A DNA stretch of 64,000 nt from Thermoplasmata archaeon (GCA_015063135.1 SUTA01000003.1:78043-142042); one strand, 5' to 3'; counted from the stretch's first letter, positions 37,554 through 48,266 are shown. A program made the numbers and translations. The notes: a model not told the origin generated them from the letters alone.

Positions 37554-39692
37554 TCAACTCGGGGCACAGATGACCCATGCGGTCCTGTCGGTGCATTCGT
37601 CCTGGCCCTCGGGGGTGAAGAGAGCACTCGCGCTGTACACGTCGACATCCGGCTTCATCACAGCGTCGCAGGACTTCCATCCGCTGCTGACATCCAGATA
37701 CGGCTGGTCGTAGCGGAACTCGTTGCTGATGCTCCCAGTCTTCTTGACGGTGATCTCCCAGGCAGCGCTGCTGAGGTTATCGTCATTCAGATTCCCATAG
37801 GCGTAGGTGGTTTGCGATCCGGAGCCAATGGCGTCGAAGTAGGTCCCCTCCAGCGTCACGGATCCGGCAGGCAGCACGGTGGTGGGATGGGAGTCGATGT
37901 ACAGTACGACCGTGTTCCCTCCCTCAGTGTTCGTTATCCTTTCTATGGCGAACCTCCCTGCGGCACCATCAGACAGCGGGTCGGAATGCTGCGTCACGGT
38001 GACCGTTATGGGGCCGGTGAAGTCCTTGAGGATCAGTATTCCGTCGTGGCTGGACGCTGTCGTGGAACCGCTCTCGAAAGTGGCTCCGGACACAGTGGCA
38101 GTGAAGTAAACGCCAGCCGCCTCCGATGTCACGACGACAATGGCCCTTGCATTGTCGTCGCGGTACACCGCGGACGGGTGTGCGAAAGTCAGAGGGTGGC
38201 TGGCATCGGCCTTCACCACGGTGATCGGATATGCGTCCTGGCTGTACTGGGCATACAGTGTGGCCGTTCCGCCGTCGGTAGATTCGAGGTTGAGCTTGCC
38301 GGAGGATCCGGATGGGTAACCGATCCCGCTGCCATCGGCGGCTGTGTTCCAGGAGATGAACGTCCAGCCGTCGATCACCGGTACGATATCGGACAGTTCC
38401 ACCAGGGAATCATAGAATGCTTCCGTGGGCGGGATGGTGGGCATGGGCACCGGCGCCGTCGCATCGCCGGGCACGTTGGCGTCGTATGAGATCGTGTAAG
38501 CGTTCTGGGACCAAATCGCGAAGAGCGATATCGTGCCGCCGTCATCTCCGATGAGGCCCGTGACTTCGGAGCCGCTGGCGTAGCCATTTCCTGTGCCGTC
38601 GCGCTCGGTGTTCCACTCTTCAAAGGTCCATCCTGTGAGGGAGGGCGCATCGGCGGCGGTGAAAGTGCTTCCTGCGCTAGCCGGTATCGCTCCCAGCGGG
38701 ATCCCGACCGTGTCGGAGGTGGCATCGGACGGCCTGTTCCCGTCGTACACGACGCTGAACGAACTGGCCTGCCACTTGGCGTAGAGGGTCGCATCCCCCG
38801 CCACCGCCGGGGAGACTCCAGACACCGTGTAGATGTTCGAGACCGTGGCACCATCGGCGTAAGCGACATCGCCGGATGGGGACCTGGCCCATCCCATGAA
38901 GGCGTACCCCTCGGCCGAGAATGTGTTCTGGGGCAGCACGGACTCCGTGCCGTACGTCATCGTCACAGAGGACATCGACTGTGACGGGTCGGCTTCGGGG
39001 AGGTTTCCGTCGAAGCTCACGGTGTACTCGTTAGGGGAATAGACGGCGAACAGCAAGGTGTCCTTATTGAAAGCCGAGATTGCCTCTTCTCCGCCGTTAT
39101 CAGTCTTCGAGTAGTGGATGAAGGTGTGATAGTCCTTGTAAAAGGTTCCAGCAGCCGGTAATATGGGGGCAGTTCCGTAATCGAGCATCTGGTCCGGACT
39201 GATGCCGGAGCCTCCGTTCGCGTCGAAGCTCACCTTGTACTGCTGCACGAAGAGCGTCGCCTGCGCCAGCACAGCGGTGCCAGGGTAATCGTAGACGAAG
39301 ACCTCGTAGCGCAGCGAATCGTTGGTCTGCGCGAGGGCGCCGTCCAATATCAGGTATACCTGTCTGGAGTGGGGGATTCCGCCGTTGGTCTTGTAGACCT
39401 CGGAGATCGATGCGGGCGTTGCGGGGTCGTATTCTCCTATCGACACCCTCACAGGCAGCGGATATTCCAAGTCCGGGATGCTCAGGTAGAGGATGTGTTT
39501 GGTTCCAGTGATGTGGTATTCGGCAGATATTGCAAGATCAGGTGCATTGGGTAGTGCGGACGTGTTCCCCTGGCCGTTCAGGGTCTCGTCGGATATCGTG
39601 ATGGCCGCTTCGCCGTCCATGGCGATGAGCGGTGCCGCACAGAGCACGGCGAGTGTAGATATTGCGATGATTATCGCTGTCGTGTTCTTCAT
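37554..39692 (-). CDS. Secreted InlB-repeat surface protein
   Basis: About 712 residues, starting MKNTTAIIIAISTLAVLCAA (signal peptide), chosen over an ATG 39 nt upstream because of a GAGG ribosome-binding site. At least five InlB-type repeats are visible by their VSFDGN/VVYDGN/ISYDAN openings and W-containing turns (GWARSP, TFEEWNTERDG, TFISWNTAADG). No C-terminal membrane helix is present, so it may be secreted or held by partners. It lies 35 nt after the amber-containing gene and 9 nt before the next one. It stops at TGA. No in-frame CGA in the whole gene. Confidence 0.82.
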   Translation of the reverse strand: MKNTTAIIIAISTLAVLCAAPLIAMDGEAAITISDETLNGQGNTSALPNAPDLAISAEYHITGTKHILYLSIPDLEYPLPVRVSIGEYDPATPASISEVYKTNGGIPHSRQVYLILDGALAQTNDSLRYEVFVYDYPGTAVLAQATLFVQQYKVSFDANGGSGISPDQMLDYGTAPILPAAGTFYKDYHTFIHYSKTDNGGEEAISAFNKDTLLFAVYSPNEYTVSFDGNLPEADPSQSMSSVTMTYGTESVLPQNTFSAEGYAFMGWARSPSGDVAYADGATVSNIYTVSGVSPAVAGDATLYAKWQASSFSVVYDGNRPSDATSDTVGIPLGAIPASAGSTFTAADAPSLTGWTFEEWNTERDGTGNGYASGSEVTGLIGDDGGTISLFAIWSQNAYTISYDANVPGDATAPVPMPTIPPTEAFYDSLVELSDIVPVIDGWTFISWNTAADGSGIGYPSGSSGKLNLESTDGGTATLYAQYSQDAYPITVVKADASHPLTFAHPSAVYRDDNARAIVVVTSEAAGVYFTATVSGATFESGSTTASSHDGILILKDFTGPITVTVTQHSDPLSDGAAGRFAIERITNTEGGNTVVLYIDSHPTTVLPAGSVTLEGTYFDAIGSGSQTTYAYGNLNDDNLSSAAWEITVKKTGSISNEFRYDQPYLDVSSGWKSCDAVMKPDVDVYSASALFTPEGQDECTDRTAWVICAPS

Positions 39693-39727
39693 TTCAATTC
39701 CTCTTATTTGTTCGATAAGAACAGTCC

Positions 39728-42511
39728 TCAAATGGCTGACGGGGCCAGAACGGCCACCGATGCCAGTTTGTTGGAGTATGAGTCGTTGGCCAGGTCGTAG
39801 ATCCCGTATTCCAGGAGCACGTAGGCGCAGTAAAGACGGGAGCCTAGGGGCGCGATGTCGTGCAAGACGATCTCAAGGGCGCCGCTCCCCTCCTCTATCG
39901 TAACGCTGGCCGTAGAGACGTTCGTATAGGCGGTCATGTCGCTGTCGGATGGCTGATGGCAGATCCCTATGACGGAGAACCTGCCGCCGGGGAGCCCCGC
40001 CTCCGTGGACGGGCCTATATGCACCGACACCCCGGTGCCGTCATCCGTTATCCCGGAGATGCACAGCGATTGTATCCCCCTGTCGGATACGGTCTGGGAA
40101 CTGACGGTGAGGGTCACGGGCCCGGTGGCTTCGGAGAATATCCAAGTAGTGTCGTTCACCCTCGAGATGGCCGCATTGGTGGCTTCGACGATGTGGACGT
40201 GGTGATCCGTGACGCCCGGCTTCTTGCTGAGCAGCAGGACGCTGGACGATGAGGCCCGTATCGTATCGTCGAATGTGGCATCCACGACATCGGATGCCTC
40301 CGTGGCGCTCCCGCCGTCGAGGATGAAAACGCAATCCACGTTGTAGACGGGTATCGACGGTGAGGCATCGATGAAGCAGGCGTACAGCCTCACCGTTCCG
40401 TCGACTGCATGGTCTTCCGTCGGCTTATAGTACGAGCACTGGGGCCCTATGTAGCCGGTCGCGTCTGGACCAAGATGCCATCCGATGAACTCCCTCCCAT
40501 CCTGCGCCAGGGGCTATGGCATGAGGACATCGGCTCCGTTCTTCACGAACAACTCGGTTATGCGGGACGGGGACTCGTAGAACTCGACCTTGTACAAGGG
40601 GATCCAGGTGACGAAACTCGCGGAGATGACCGAATCGCTTCCGAGGCAGCCCTGTTCCATGAGGTTGTAGTCTCCGTCTATGAAGCTGTAGAGGTAGTAG
40701 CCCGGGTCGCCGCATGCGGTCAGCCGGTACTCGGACCCGTCCCTGTCCGTGACGGTCATTGCATAGCCGTGAACCGTATACGTCGAGCCAAGCAGCACTC
40801 TGAAAGATTGAACTCCGGGGTCTACCGTTATATTGCCGCCCGGCGGCGCACTCACCACAGATATTAGGACAGTCGGCTCGAAAACTGCATGTACCACAAC
40901 CTGGCATGCGGGCATGGTGAAGGCCATTTCATCGAGGATCGGGCCTCCGTTGGTTCCGGAGGCGGTCTCGTAGGAATAGCTGAGGATGGTGAGCCTATGT
41001 CCTTCATCGCAATCGGCGGATAACTCGACGACGGTTCCAACGCGGGATAGCTCGGGCCCGGACACGTAACCGTCGCCGGCGACATCGTATCCGATACGGA
41101 AGAGCTCCATGGAATCGAGGTTCATCACGTAAGCCAGGCGCGCTCCCATCGGCGCGTTGTGTGGCGGAGGATGAACGGCAACCAATGTTGATAGGCCGCC
41201 GTATAGGTTAGATCCATTGGTTGTGACCCACCATTTCGAACCTCCCACGATGATAGTCGTGGCGTACGTGCTGCTCGGATCAGCGCTGATTATATCCCTG
41301 CTGGGGTGAGTGGGGTGGTATCCTGAGTAGTCAGCAGGCAGGTTCCATACGGGGGAGGCTTTGGAGGTGGTGTAATTAGTAACGGCAAATCTGCCTGTCT
41401 GAGCCACTTCGTACTGCCCGTCCACATGGTCCGTTCCAGATAATTCAGTTGTCTGATTGGGATTCGACTCATATGCGATGTTGATGCCGTCGCCTAGGCC
41501 GTCCCCCGCATACAGCTTCCCGCTCCGACCTATGTATGTGTTGTCGAGGTATTCCCACAAATTGCCCCAGGAATTCTCTATGAAGAGCTTGGAGCCGTTA
41601 TCCCGGACGCGCTTATCGCCGTAGTACCAGCCTTTGCCATCCATCGTTCCAGTACTAATAGGATTGCCGTATTTTCTCACAACGCCATTCCCCACTAGGG
41701 ATTTGGAGTCGTTCCCGCACATGACCGTATAGGACATCATCTTGTACAGAGTCCAGTGATAGAAGTTCCAGAGGCCGAAGACACCGTCTGAATGGCTGAT
41801 GTTGTTGACAACCATGTCGCGGAACTCATGCAGAACGAGCCCCGTTCTTGGCGCCGCACCGGAAACGGAGACGAGGGTACTCTTGCCATCGATCGCCATT
41901 TCCGACGCCTCGTACACCCCTAGGCACAGGAAATCATAGGTTGTTGCGGAACCCCCTGCTGGATCCGTTACCGTGTGGGCGTAGGCCGTCATCTGCTGAT
42001 GCCCGTCGACCTCGGTATCTGCCCCAAAGAAGTCCGGGTCGTTGGAGAGATACAGGACATCGCCATCTGCGTACCAGTACACCGTGGGGATAACGAGCAT
42101 TATGTTATACTCGCCTGTGAAGGCATTCCCCCTGAGTGTCCTGGAGAGGTCGTTGGGATCCAGGATATAGGCTACTTGGCCGGGTGATGTGCCGATTCTC
42201 GGTTCCGAGCAGCCCTCGATGCTCTGAGAGAGGTTAATCGCAGCGTAGAACGAATTGAAAGGACCCATGCCACTAGTAAAATCCCAATCATCCAATCCGT
42301 TCTTGATCTCGGGCGTACCCTCAGAGGATTCTGAGTACACCTCGACGCTACTGACCTGTTCTGAAACCATGGAGAGCTTGTATCCGAACGTAGGGAAACT
42401 AGTAGGCAGATACGGTTCCTCATCAGCTTCCGCTCCGGGCAACATCAGAGTTATCGGAACTATCAGCATCAGGGCGATAGCGGTCAGCGCTGCGATCCTG
42501 TTTCTTTCCAT
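39728..42511 (-). CDS. InlB-repeat surface protein with in-frame amber (TAG) codon
   Basis: One gene of 927 residues if TAG at 40514-40516 is read as an amino acid. The signal peptide is AALTAIALMLIVPITLMLPG. Before TAG the last repeat opens YKVEFYESPS...FVKNGADVLMP; directly after it the same repeat continues PLAQDGREFIGWHLGPD and closes with VRLYACF, completing the InlB pattern (strand, P-x-P, GW, LYA). Both parts are in the same frame with no other stop and no CGA. In Methanomassiliicoccales amber is decoded as pyrrolysine, the likely residue. It is first of three tandem surface-protein genes. It stops at TGA. Confidence 0.8.
40514..40516 (-). other. In-frame amber codon, probable pyrrolysine
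   Basis: TAG lies within an InlB repeat that continues in frame on both sides. No conventional methylamine methyltransferase is involved, so this would be an amber residue in a surface protein. Confidence 0.7.
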
Positions 42512-42567
42512 CTTCTTTTCCTGCGGATGACGCGCAGAGGGTCCCGCAAGACTTCACACGACCAAAC

Positions 42568-42577
42568 AATATTTATC
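42568..42577 (-). promoter_or_regulatory. TATA box of the InlB cluster
   Basis: GATAAATATT-type element on the minus strand, about 60 nt before the start, giving a leader of about 30-40 nt; AGGA just before the ATG is a ribosome-binding site. Confidence 0.45.
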
Positions 42578-42645
42578 CATGGCCTTTCCAACCGTTACAT
42601 TACCGAAAGGTCAGAACGGCTTTTTTTCAAGGGAGCCGCGTGATT

Positions 42646-43248
42646 TCGGGCTTCTGACGGACCAGCGCTGCCATCGGGCGCATCCCGGTCGGAGGCCATC
42701 ACGCCGTTCATTATCACGAATATGCAGCGTTCCGTGAGCTCGTCAGTCGGCTCGGTATCGTTGGAGAACACGAAAGCGGCCATGCCATGAGCTATGGCCA
42801 CCATGCACTTTATGTCGAACGACAGGTGGGGGTCGGCCCTCATCAGGTCCGAGTACTTCTCGTCAAGGATCCTGAGGATGACCTCCTCGGGCGTCTTGTA
42901 CCTCGGCGGCAGGGGCTCATGGCTATGGGAGTACTGGATGAAGAAACGGGCCTTCAGCGGATTGTTCTTCAGATAATCGAAGTACGCTCTCCATAGCTCG
43001 GTCAGATGCCGCTTGAGGGAGTCCCTGTCATGCGTCTCGGGGGCCTCTACATCGTCGAATGTGCGCCTCACCTCGCGGCAAATCAGGCCGAAGCAGCTCG
43101 ATAGGAGGTTGGACCTGTTGCCGTAGTAGTGGATGATCAGGGTCTTGCTGCAGCCGGCCTCCTTGGCCACGGCGTCCAGGGAAACGGAGTCCCCTTTCTC
43201 GTGATACAGCCTGATGGTGGTCAGCAGGATGTCCTCTCTCTTGTTCAT
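42646..43248 (-). CDS. TetR-family transcriptional regulator, ends at CGA
   Basis: 200 residues. The N-terminal helix-turn-helix is typical TetR (KREDILLTTIRLYHEKG, then SLDAVAKEAGCSKTLIIHYY) with an all-helical ligand domain behind it. The start at 43248 is preferred; an upstream ATG frame contains an in-frame CGA (43276-43278). The C-terminus is DGSAGPSEA followed by CGA (42646-42648). As Arg it would gain 16 residues read from a T-rich terminator-like stretch before TAA. Its target may be the neighbouring hydrolase/nitroreductase genes or the surface cluster. Confidence 0.82.
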
Positions 43249-43457
43249 AGGTTCCCGCCTTCCATTATTCTTCCATCGCAACATTCGATCCTGAGCGCCC
43301 GGGAACCCGGGGACTGCTGACCGCCGATTATTCTTGATTCACCTTCTGGGGCACAGCCCCTGGCCGATATGCAAGGATTGTATGAATGGTAACACTATTT
43401 AATGAAGACCTGTCCATCCGTTCAGTGACGACCGGCTCACCCTCGTTGCATCCGCGT

Positions 43458-44183
43458 TCGGAACAGTCTGCCAAGGATGCCCTTGGCCTTCTTCATGGGG
43501 TCCTTGAGGATCGGCTCCACCACGCGCCTGCCGTGGCCTATGACGAATGCCGTCCTGAGGGGATTCTCGGGTTTGGGGATGAAATGCTTGTCGAACCTCT
43601 CCGGGTCCAGCTTGTAGGCCCTCATGATCGCGGGCGATGGGAATCCGCGGATGCCCATGCCGAAGCCCTCGGCCATCATCCGCTCGGTCGCAATGGCGGC
43701 CCTCTCGTCGCTGTCCGCGAACAGGAACAGGACCTGCTGGCCGTCCCAGAGGACCTTGCTGCGCTTCTGGACGTCGTCCATGCTCTCATCGTGCCCCTCG
43801 AAGAGCCTCTGGCCCTTCTCCCTGGCGACCTCCCAGCAGTCCCTCATGTACAGGTTGAGCTTGGAGCCCTGCAGGACCCTGATCTGGCACCTGCCCTTCG
43901 CATGGTCCATCGCCCTGAACAGCTTGCCGAACTCAGCATCCGAGACGAGCTGGCCGTTGAACAGCTCGGTGCGCTTGATCCCGTCGATGGGATTGTCCGA
44001 GCCGTCGGACACCAGCCTGATGGCGTTCCTGGGGCAGGATGCCTCGCAGTGCCCGCATCCGATGCATCCCCTCCCGGTCTCGCGGGCCTTCTTCTCATGG
44101 ATCTCGAGATTGCTCTTGATGCACACTTGGACGCATTTCCCGCATCCGATGCATTTCAGAGTGTTGATTTTGGGGTGCTGCAT
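43458..44183 (-). CDS. Ferredoxin-nitroreductase fusion flavoprotein, ends at CGA
   Basis: 241 residues. Two 4Fe-4S clusters come first (KCIGCGKCVQVCIKSN and CIGCGHCEASCPRNA), then a nitroreductase-like FMN fold whose landmarks are the AMDHAKGRCQIRVLQ region and AIATERMMAEGFGMGIRGFP. Such fusions take electrons from the clusters to reduce a substrate at FMN. The end GILGRLF is followed by CGA (43458-43460); a second in-frame CGA and a TGA follow within seven codons. The start lies 1 nt after the CGA stop of the upstream hydrolase. Confidence 0.82.
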
Positions 44184-44184
44184 C

Positions 44185-44970
44185 TCGCTGCATCCTGTTG
44201 TCGCTGATGAGCTTCTTCAGCGCATCGGCGTACAGCGAGGGGTCGATGGTGTGGCCGACCCCGGGGATCTCCAGGTAGACGGATCCCTTGATGGCGTCCC
44301 TCACGGCATGGGCCTTCTTCGGTTCGACCATGATGTCCTCGGCGCCGTGGACGACAAGCGTGGGCACCTTGATCTCGTCGATCCTGTCGCCGATGTCGAA
44401 CGTGTCCATGGCCTTCATCTGCTCCAGTAGCTTGGTCGGATCCTCGAAGCGTTTCGGGGTGGGCACGTCCATGCCCTTCTCGGCCAGCCCGGCGAAGAAC
44501 GTCTCGGGGAAGCAGAACGATGTGATCACGATGTGGATCGCCTCCGCGGTGCAGACGCCCTCCTTCGCGAGCCGGGTCGTGTTCTGCATGAAGTAGGCGG
44601 ACCTGTACGGCCTGTACTGGAATGAAGAGACGAGGGTGAGAGTCTGCACCCTCTGCGGATGCCTGACGGCGATGGACATGGCGGCCTCCGACCCCATGGA
44701 CCAGCCGACTATGTGGGCCTTGTAGATGTGGAGGTGGTCCATCAGGTGGATCACGTCATCGGCGATCTCGTCGATGCGGATCTCCTCCTTCTCGTACTCG
44801 GTCATCCCCACACCGCGGTTGTCCATGGTGATGACCCTGCATCCCTTGAGCAGGGGCACCATGCCCTTCCAGAAGCGGTGGTTGGCACCTATGCCCCCGA
44901 TGAGGATGACGGGTTCCCCCTCGCCCTCCTCCTCATAATAAAGCTTGACGCCTGGCAGTTCCGCGAACAT
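44185..44970 (-). CDS. Alpha/beta hydrolase, ends at CGA
   Basis: 261 residues of alpha/beta-hydrolase fold: oxyanion region ILIGGIGANHRFWKG, nucleophile elbow GWSMGSEAAM with the catalytic serine, LVVHGAEDIMV with the acid, and GVGHTIDP with the histidine. The substrate is unknown (an ester or similar). The start at 44970 follows an ATAAAAAA box by about 25 nt; an upstream extension would run into the divergent tgtA promoter. It ends ISDNRMQ at CGA (44185-44187), 1 nt before the next ATG; as Arg it would overlap that gene by about 90 nt. Confidence 0.85.
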
Positions 44971-45023
44971 GCAACCGCAATCCCTGGTCATGGATAAAAA
45001 ACATGATGCCTGATGGTCGCGCC

Positions 45024-45040
45024 CTAAAAGGGTTAATAAC
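45024..45040 (+). promoter_or_regulatory. Promoter element of tgtA
   Basis: CTAAAAGGGTTAATAAC, 22-38 nt before the ATG at 45062; divergent from the hydrolase promoter. Confidence 0.5.
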
Positions 45041-45061
45041 CAACCTCCCGATAGGCCACGC

Positions 45062-46993
45062 ATGTTCGAGATCATCAGGCGCGACGGCATGGCGCGCATC
45101 GGCAAGTTCGAGGTGCACGGCAAGGTCATCGAGACCCCCGCGCTGCTGCCTGTCGTCAACCCCAAGATCAACACCGTCCCTCCCAGGGAGCTCTACGAGA
45201 GGTTCGGGTTCGGGGCGCTCATCACCAATTCCTACATCATCCGCGGGACCCCGGAGCTCAACGCGAAGGCCAGGGAGATAGGCCTCCACGAGCTGCTGGA
45301 CTACCCTGGGATCATCATGACCGATTCAGGGACGTTCCAGTCGCACATGTACGGCGAGGTGGACCTCACCAACGAGGAGATCATCGAGTTCCAGAAGGCC
45401 ATAGGCACCGACATCGGTACAGTCCTGGACATCTTCACAGAGCCGTTCTGGACGAAGGAGCAGACCGCGGACTCCATCGTCACCACCCTGGAGAGGACGC
45501 AGCAGGCCTGCGACATGAAGGGAGAGATGTTCCTCAACGGCGTCGTCCAGGGCTCTGTCTACCCCGACCTGAGGGAGGACTGCGCCAGGAAGATGGCCGA
45601 GATGGACATCGACGTCCACCCGGTGGGCGGGGTTGTCCCCCTGATGGAGCAGTACCGCTACTCGGAGCTGGTCGACGTCGTGATGTCCAGCAAGCGCGGC
45701 CTCAATCCCAACCGCCCGGTGCACCTGTTCGGCGCCGGCCACCCCATGATCCTCGCGCTGGCGACCCTCATGGGATGCGACCTGTTCGACTCCGCCAGCT
45801 ACGCGAAGTTCGCCAGGGACGACAGGATGATGTTCATCGACGGCACCTTCAGGCTCCAGGACATGCAGTCCCTGGACTGCAACTGCCCCGCATGCCGCGG
45901 CCGCAGCATCGACGCCATGAAGAAGCTGGACAAGAAGGAGAGGACGAAGGCCATCGCCGAGCACAACCTGTACCAGATCAAGCAGGAGATGGACCTCGTC
46001 AAGAGGTACCTGAGGGAGGGCAGGCTCTGGGAGCTGGCCGAGCTCAGGTGCAGGGCCCATCCCGCCCTCCTCGACGCACTCAGGAGGCTCGGGGAGTACC
46101 AGGACCAGATGGAGCGCTTCGACCCCATCAGCAGGGACGGCGCCATATTCTACACCGGTCCCGAGTCGAGGAACCGCCCCGTCTACAAGAGGTATCTGGA
46201 CAGGCTCGGAGAGAGATACGTTCCGGCCAGCGACAAGGCGGTGCTGTTCGAGGAGTGCCCCGGCAAGCCCTACAGCAGGCCCTACGCGGAGCAGTTCGCC
46301 AAGGCCCTGAAGGCAGGTTATTGCCCTATCGTCGCATCGCCTTTCGGCCCCGTGCCCGCGGAGCTCGACGAGATGTACCCTCTAGCCCAGTCCCTGTTCC
46401 CGGAGTACCCGGACATGGAGACCGAGGAGGCCATGGAGATGCTGACGTTCAGGTTCGTCTCCAAGATGGGGTTCAAGGAGGTCATCGGCCCCGAGCAGAT
46501 CCCGGATGTCGAGACCGGCAGCGGCCTGGACCTCGACATGATGAGGGCCAAGGCTGTGGCCAGGTACCAGTTCGGCCTGGCGGCGGCCGATGCGCTGTTC
46601 AGGGGAGACGTCCAGCTCGTCAAGAGCAAGAAGACCGGGAAGATCAGGAACGTCATCTCCGACGGGGAGCACGTCCTCTCCATGCGCGCAGGGGATGGCA
46701 TCTACACCCTCAAGATGGAGGGTGCCAAGAGGATCCTGACTGCAACGGAATGGCCCCACATGAGAGTAGTGATGAAGGACGACGCCGTGCCCTTCGTGGC
46801 CGAGGGCAGGAACGCCTTCTGCCAGTTCGTCATGTGCTGCGACCCGGAGCTCCGCCCTATGGAGGAGGCCATCGTCACCGACAAGGACGACAACCCCATC
46901 GCTACCGGCAGGATGTTCCTGGCCCCCAGCGAGATCCCCATGATGAAGAAGGGGATGGCCGTGAAGGTCCGCTCGGGATCATCCGACGAATGA
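45062..46993 (+). CDS. tgtA: Archaeosine tRNA-guanine transglycosylase
   Basis: 643 residues. Exchanges guanine-15 of archaeal tRNAs for preQ0, the first tRNA step to archaeosine. The TGT catalytic domain has MTDSGTFQSHMYG with the conserved Asp, GHPMILALATLMGCD, and the zinc site CNCPACRG with a downstream His. The second half is the archaeal C-terminal region ending in a PUA-like RNA-binding domain (RAGDGIYTLKMEGAKRIL). Full family length. It is monocistronic with its own promoter and terminator, and supports archaeal origin. It stops at TGA. Confidence 0.94.
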   Translation: MFEIIRRDGMARIGKFEVHGKVIETPALLPVVNPKINTVPPRELYERFGFGALITNSYIIRGTPELNAKAREIGLHELLDYPGIIMTDSGTFQSHMYGEVDLTNEEIIEFQKAIGTDIGTVLDIFTEPFWTKEQTADSIVTTLERTQQACDMKGEMFLNGVVQGSVYPDLREDCARKMAEMDIDVHPVGGVVPLMEQYRYSELVDVVMSSKRGLNPNRPVHLFGAGHPMILALATLMGCDLFDSASYAKFARDDRMMFIDGTFRLQDMQSLDCNCPACRGRSIDAMKKLDKKERTKAIAEHNLYQIKQEMDLVKRYLREGRLWELAELRCRAHPALLDALRRLGEYQDQMERFDPISRDGAIFYTGPESRNRPVYKRYLDRLGERYVPASDKAVLFEECPGKPYSRPYAEQFAKALKAGYCPIVASPFGPVPAELDEMYPLAQSLFPEYPDMETEEAMEMLTFRFVSKMGFKEVIGPEQIPDVETGSGLDLDMMRAKAVARYQFGLAAADALFRGDVQLVKSKKTGKIRNVISDGEHVLSMRAGDGIYTLKMEGAKRILTATEWPHMRVVMKDDAVPFVAEGRNAFCQFVMCCDPELRPMEEAIVTDKDDNPIATGRMFLAPSEIPMMKKGMAVKVRSGSSDE

Positions 46994-47012
46994 GATTCCA
47001 GAAGAAAAATCG

Positions 47013-47040
47013 ACCGGCCCCGGCCGGGGCCGGTCTTTAA
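47013..47040 (+). terminator. Terminator of tgtA
   Basis: ACCGGCCCC / GGGGCCGGT stem (47013-47034) followed by CTTTAATT. Confidence 0.6.
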
Positions 47041-47047
47041 TTGTGAT

Positions 47048-47458
47048 TCAGGCGTCGACGACGGGGAGCTCGTTCTTGCTCTCGTCGGCGAAGACCTTCG
47101 CGATAGCGTTCTTCATGATGGTGTCGGGGACATCCTCGATGATGTCCTTCTTCCAGTCCAGGGTCGGGCGGCCGAAGGTGACCCTCCCTCCCTGGCCGAG
47201 GTCGCAGCTGTCTTCGACCTCCAGCATCTTGATCTTGAGGCCGTCGATGATCTCGGGGATCTCTCTGCCGTTGATGAGCACGGTGTTGGGCCCCTCGTCG
47301 ATGATCGTCTCCGTGAACTTGCTGTCGATGTCGCCCATCTGCATGTCGAACATCAGGTCCTTGATGTACGAAACCATCGCCGCGGTGGTCCTGCGCCTGA
47401 TCGTGGGGTCGGTGAGCTCCGCGTTGGTGTGCCTGTACTCGATGTGAATCGTGACCAT
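47048..47458 (-). CDS. DUF2703-like small protein
   Basis: 136 residues. The segment NTVLINGREIPEIIDGLKIK with CDLGQG behind it resembles the DUF2703 pattern (an NSILINGRPIE-type motif followed by a Cys region), though fewer cysteines are present than I would expect. Its function is unknown to me. A TATAAAA box (47481-47487, minus strand) lies 23-30 nt upstream, inside what would be the run-on part of the preceding SIMPL gene if CGA were sense. It stops at TGA. Confidence 0.7.
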   Translation of the reverse strand: MVTIHIEYRHTNAELTDPTIRRRTTAAMVSYIKDLMFDMQMGDIDSKFTETIIDEGPNTVLINGREIPEIIDGLKIKMLEVEDSCDLGQGGRVTFGRPTLDWKKDIIEDVPDTIMKNAIAKVFADESKNELPVVDA

Positions 47459-47480
47459 GTTGATTCAATCTTGGAACGGG

Positions 47481-47487
47481 TATAAAA
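47481..47487 (-). promoter_or_regulatory. TATA box of the DUF2703-like gene
   Basis: TTTTATA on the minus strand, 23-30 nt before the start at 47458. Confidence 0.6.
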
Positions 47488-47509
47488 GGGGGATGGCCCC
47501 CCGTAGGTT

Positions 47510-48184
47510 TCGGTCCTCGATCTCCCATGTCAGGGTCACGCTGTCGGAGGTCGACACGTCCTCGGGGTCGATGTCGATGTTGGCACAGATATTACTGCAG
47601 CATTCCATGGCGGAGCGACTGCGGTAACCCTCGTCGTAATCATCGTAGTCGTAGCTACCGCCGCGCTTGACCTCGAGCAGGCGCCCCAGCCTCGCTCCGG
47701 CGGCCTCGACTATCATCCTGGCCTCCTTCGTGGCGTTCTCCGTTGCCTTCCTGAGCGCTTCGTTCTTCGCCGCCTCCGGATCGCTGTTCACGAAATCCAG
47801 GTGGATCCTCGGTGCGATCCCGTTGTCCAGGATGTTGTTCACCAGCTTCGTGAGGAGCCCGTTATCGTTGGGGAACTCGAAGCGGAAGTCCTGGTGATAT
47901 GAGAACCCGTCCGCGAACTTCTTGTACACGGCCCTCCCGTCCTTGTCCACCCCGACCTTCTTCTCTTTGAAGTGCTGGCTCACCGAGAAGTTGGAGGTCT
48001 TGAGGGTGTCTCTCTTGATCCCGGCATCCTGGGCTGCGTCCTTGAACAGGGTCGTGCTCTCGGAGACCGCCTCCAAGGCCTTGGAGAATGTGGGGGCGAT
48101 GCCCTCCACCGATGCCCTCACGACCGTCATGTCAGCGGGCGACTTCACCATCGCGCGCCCCTTCACTGTTATGGTCCTTGCCAT
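47510..48184 (-). CDS. SIMPL-domain (DUF541) protein, ends at CGA
   Basis: 224 residues. The family opens with TITVKGRAMVKSPADMTVVR and has the typical IDPEDVSTSDSVTLTWEIED closing strand. SIMPL proteins are widespread; periplasmic stress and signalling roles are reported for some bacterial members, but this one has no signal peptide. The start at 48184 has a GGAG site in front. CGA at 47510-47512 follows exactly after the closing strand; as Arg the protein would gain 15 residues read from the promoter of the next gene. Confidence 0.82.
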
Positions 48185-48266
48185 TTTTCTCATCTCCTAG
48201 GGCGCCGGCCTCCGCCGCGCGCCTCACGGATGATGATATGCGGCCCCAGTATAATAACTATGTTTT

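Noticed and set aside
39728..40393. A separate 221-residue gene after the amber codon
   Set aside because: It would start in the middle of an InlB repeat, has no signal peptide or promoter, and is in frame with the gene before TAG.
43261..43436. Possible RNA gene in the TetR upstream spacer
   Set aside because: Short GC-rich inverted segments are present, but I saw no tRNA arm pattern or conserved RNA motif.
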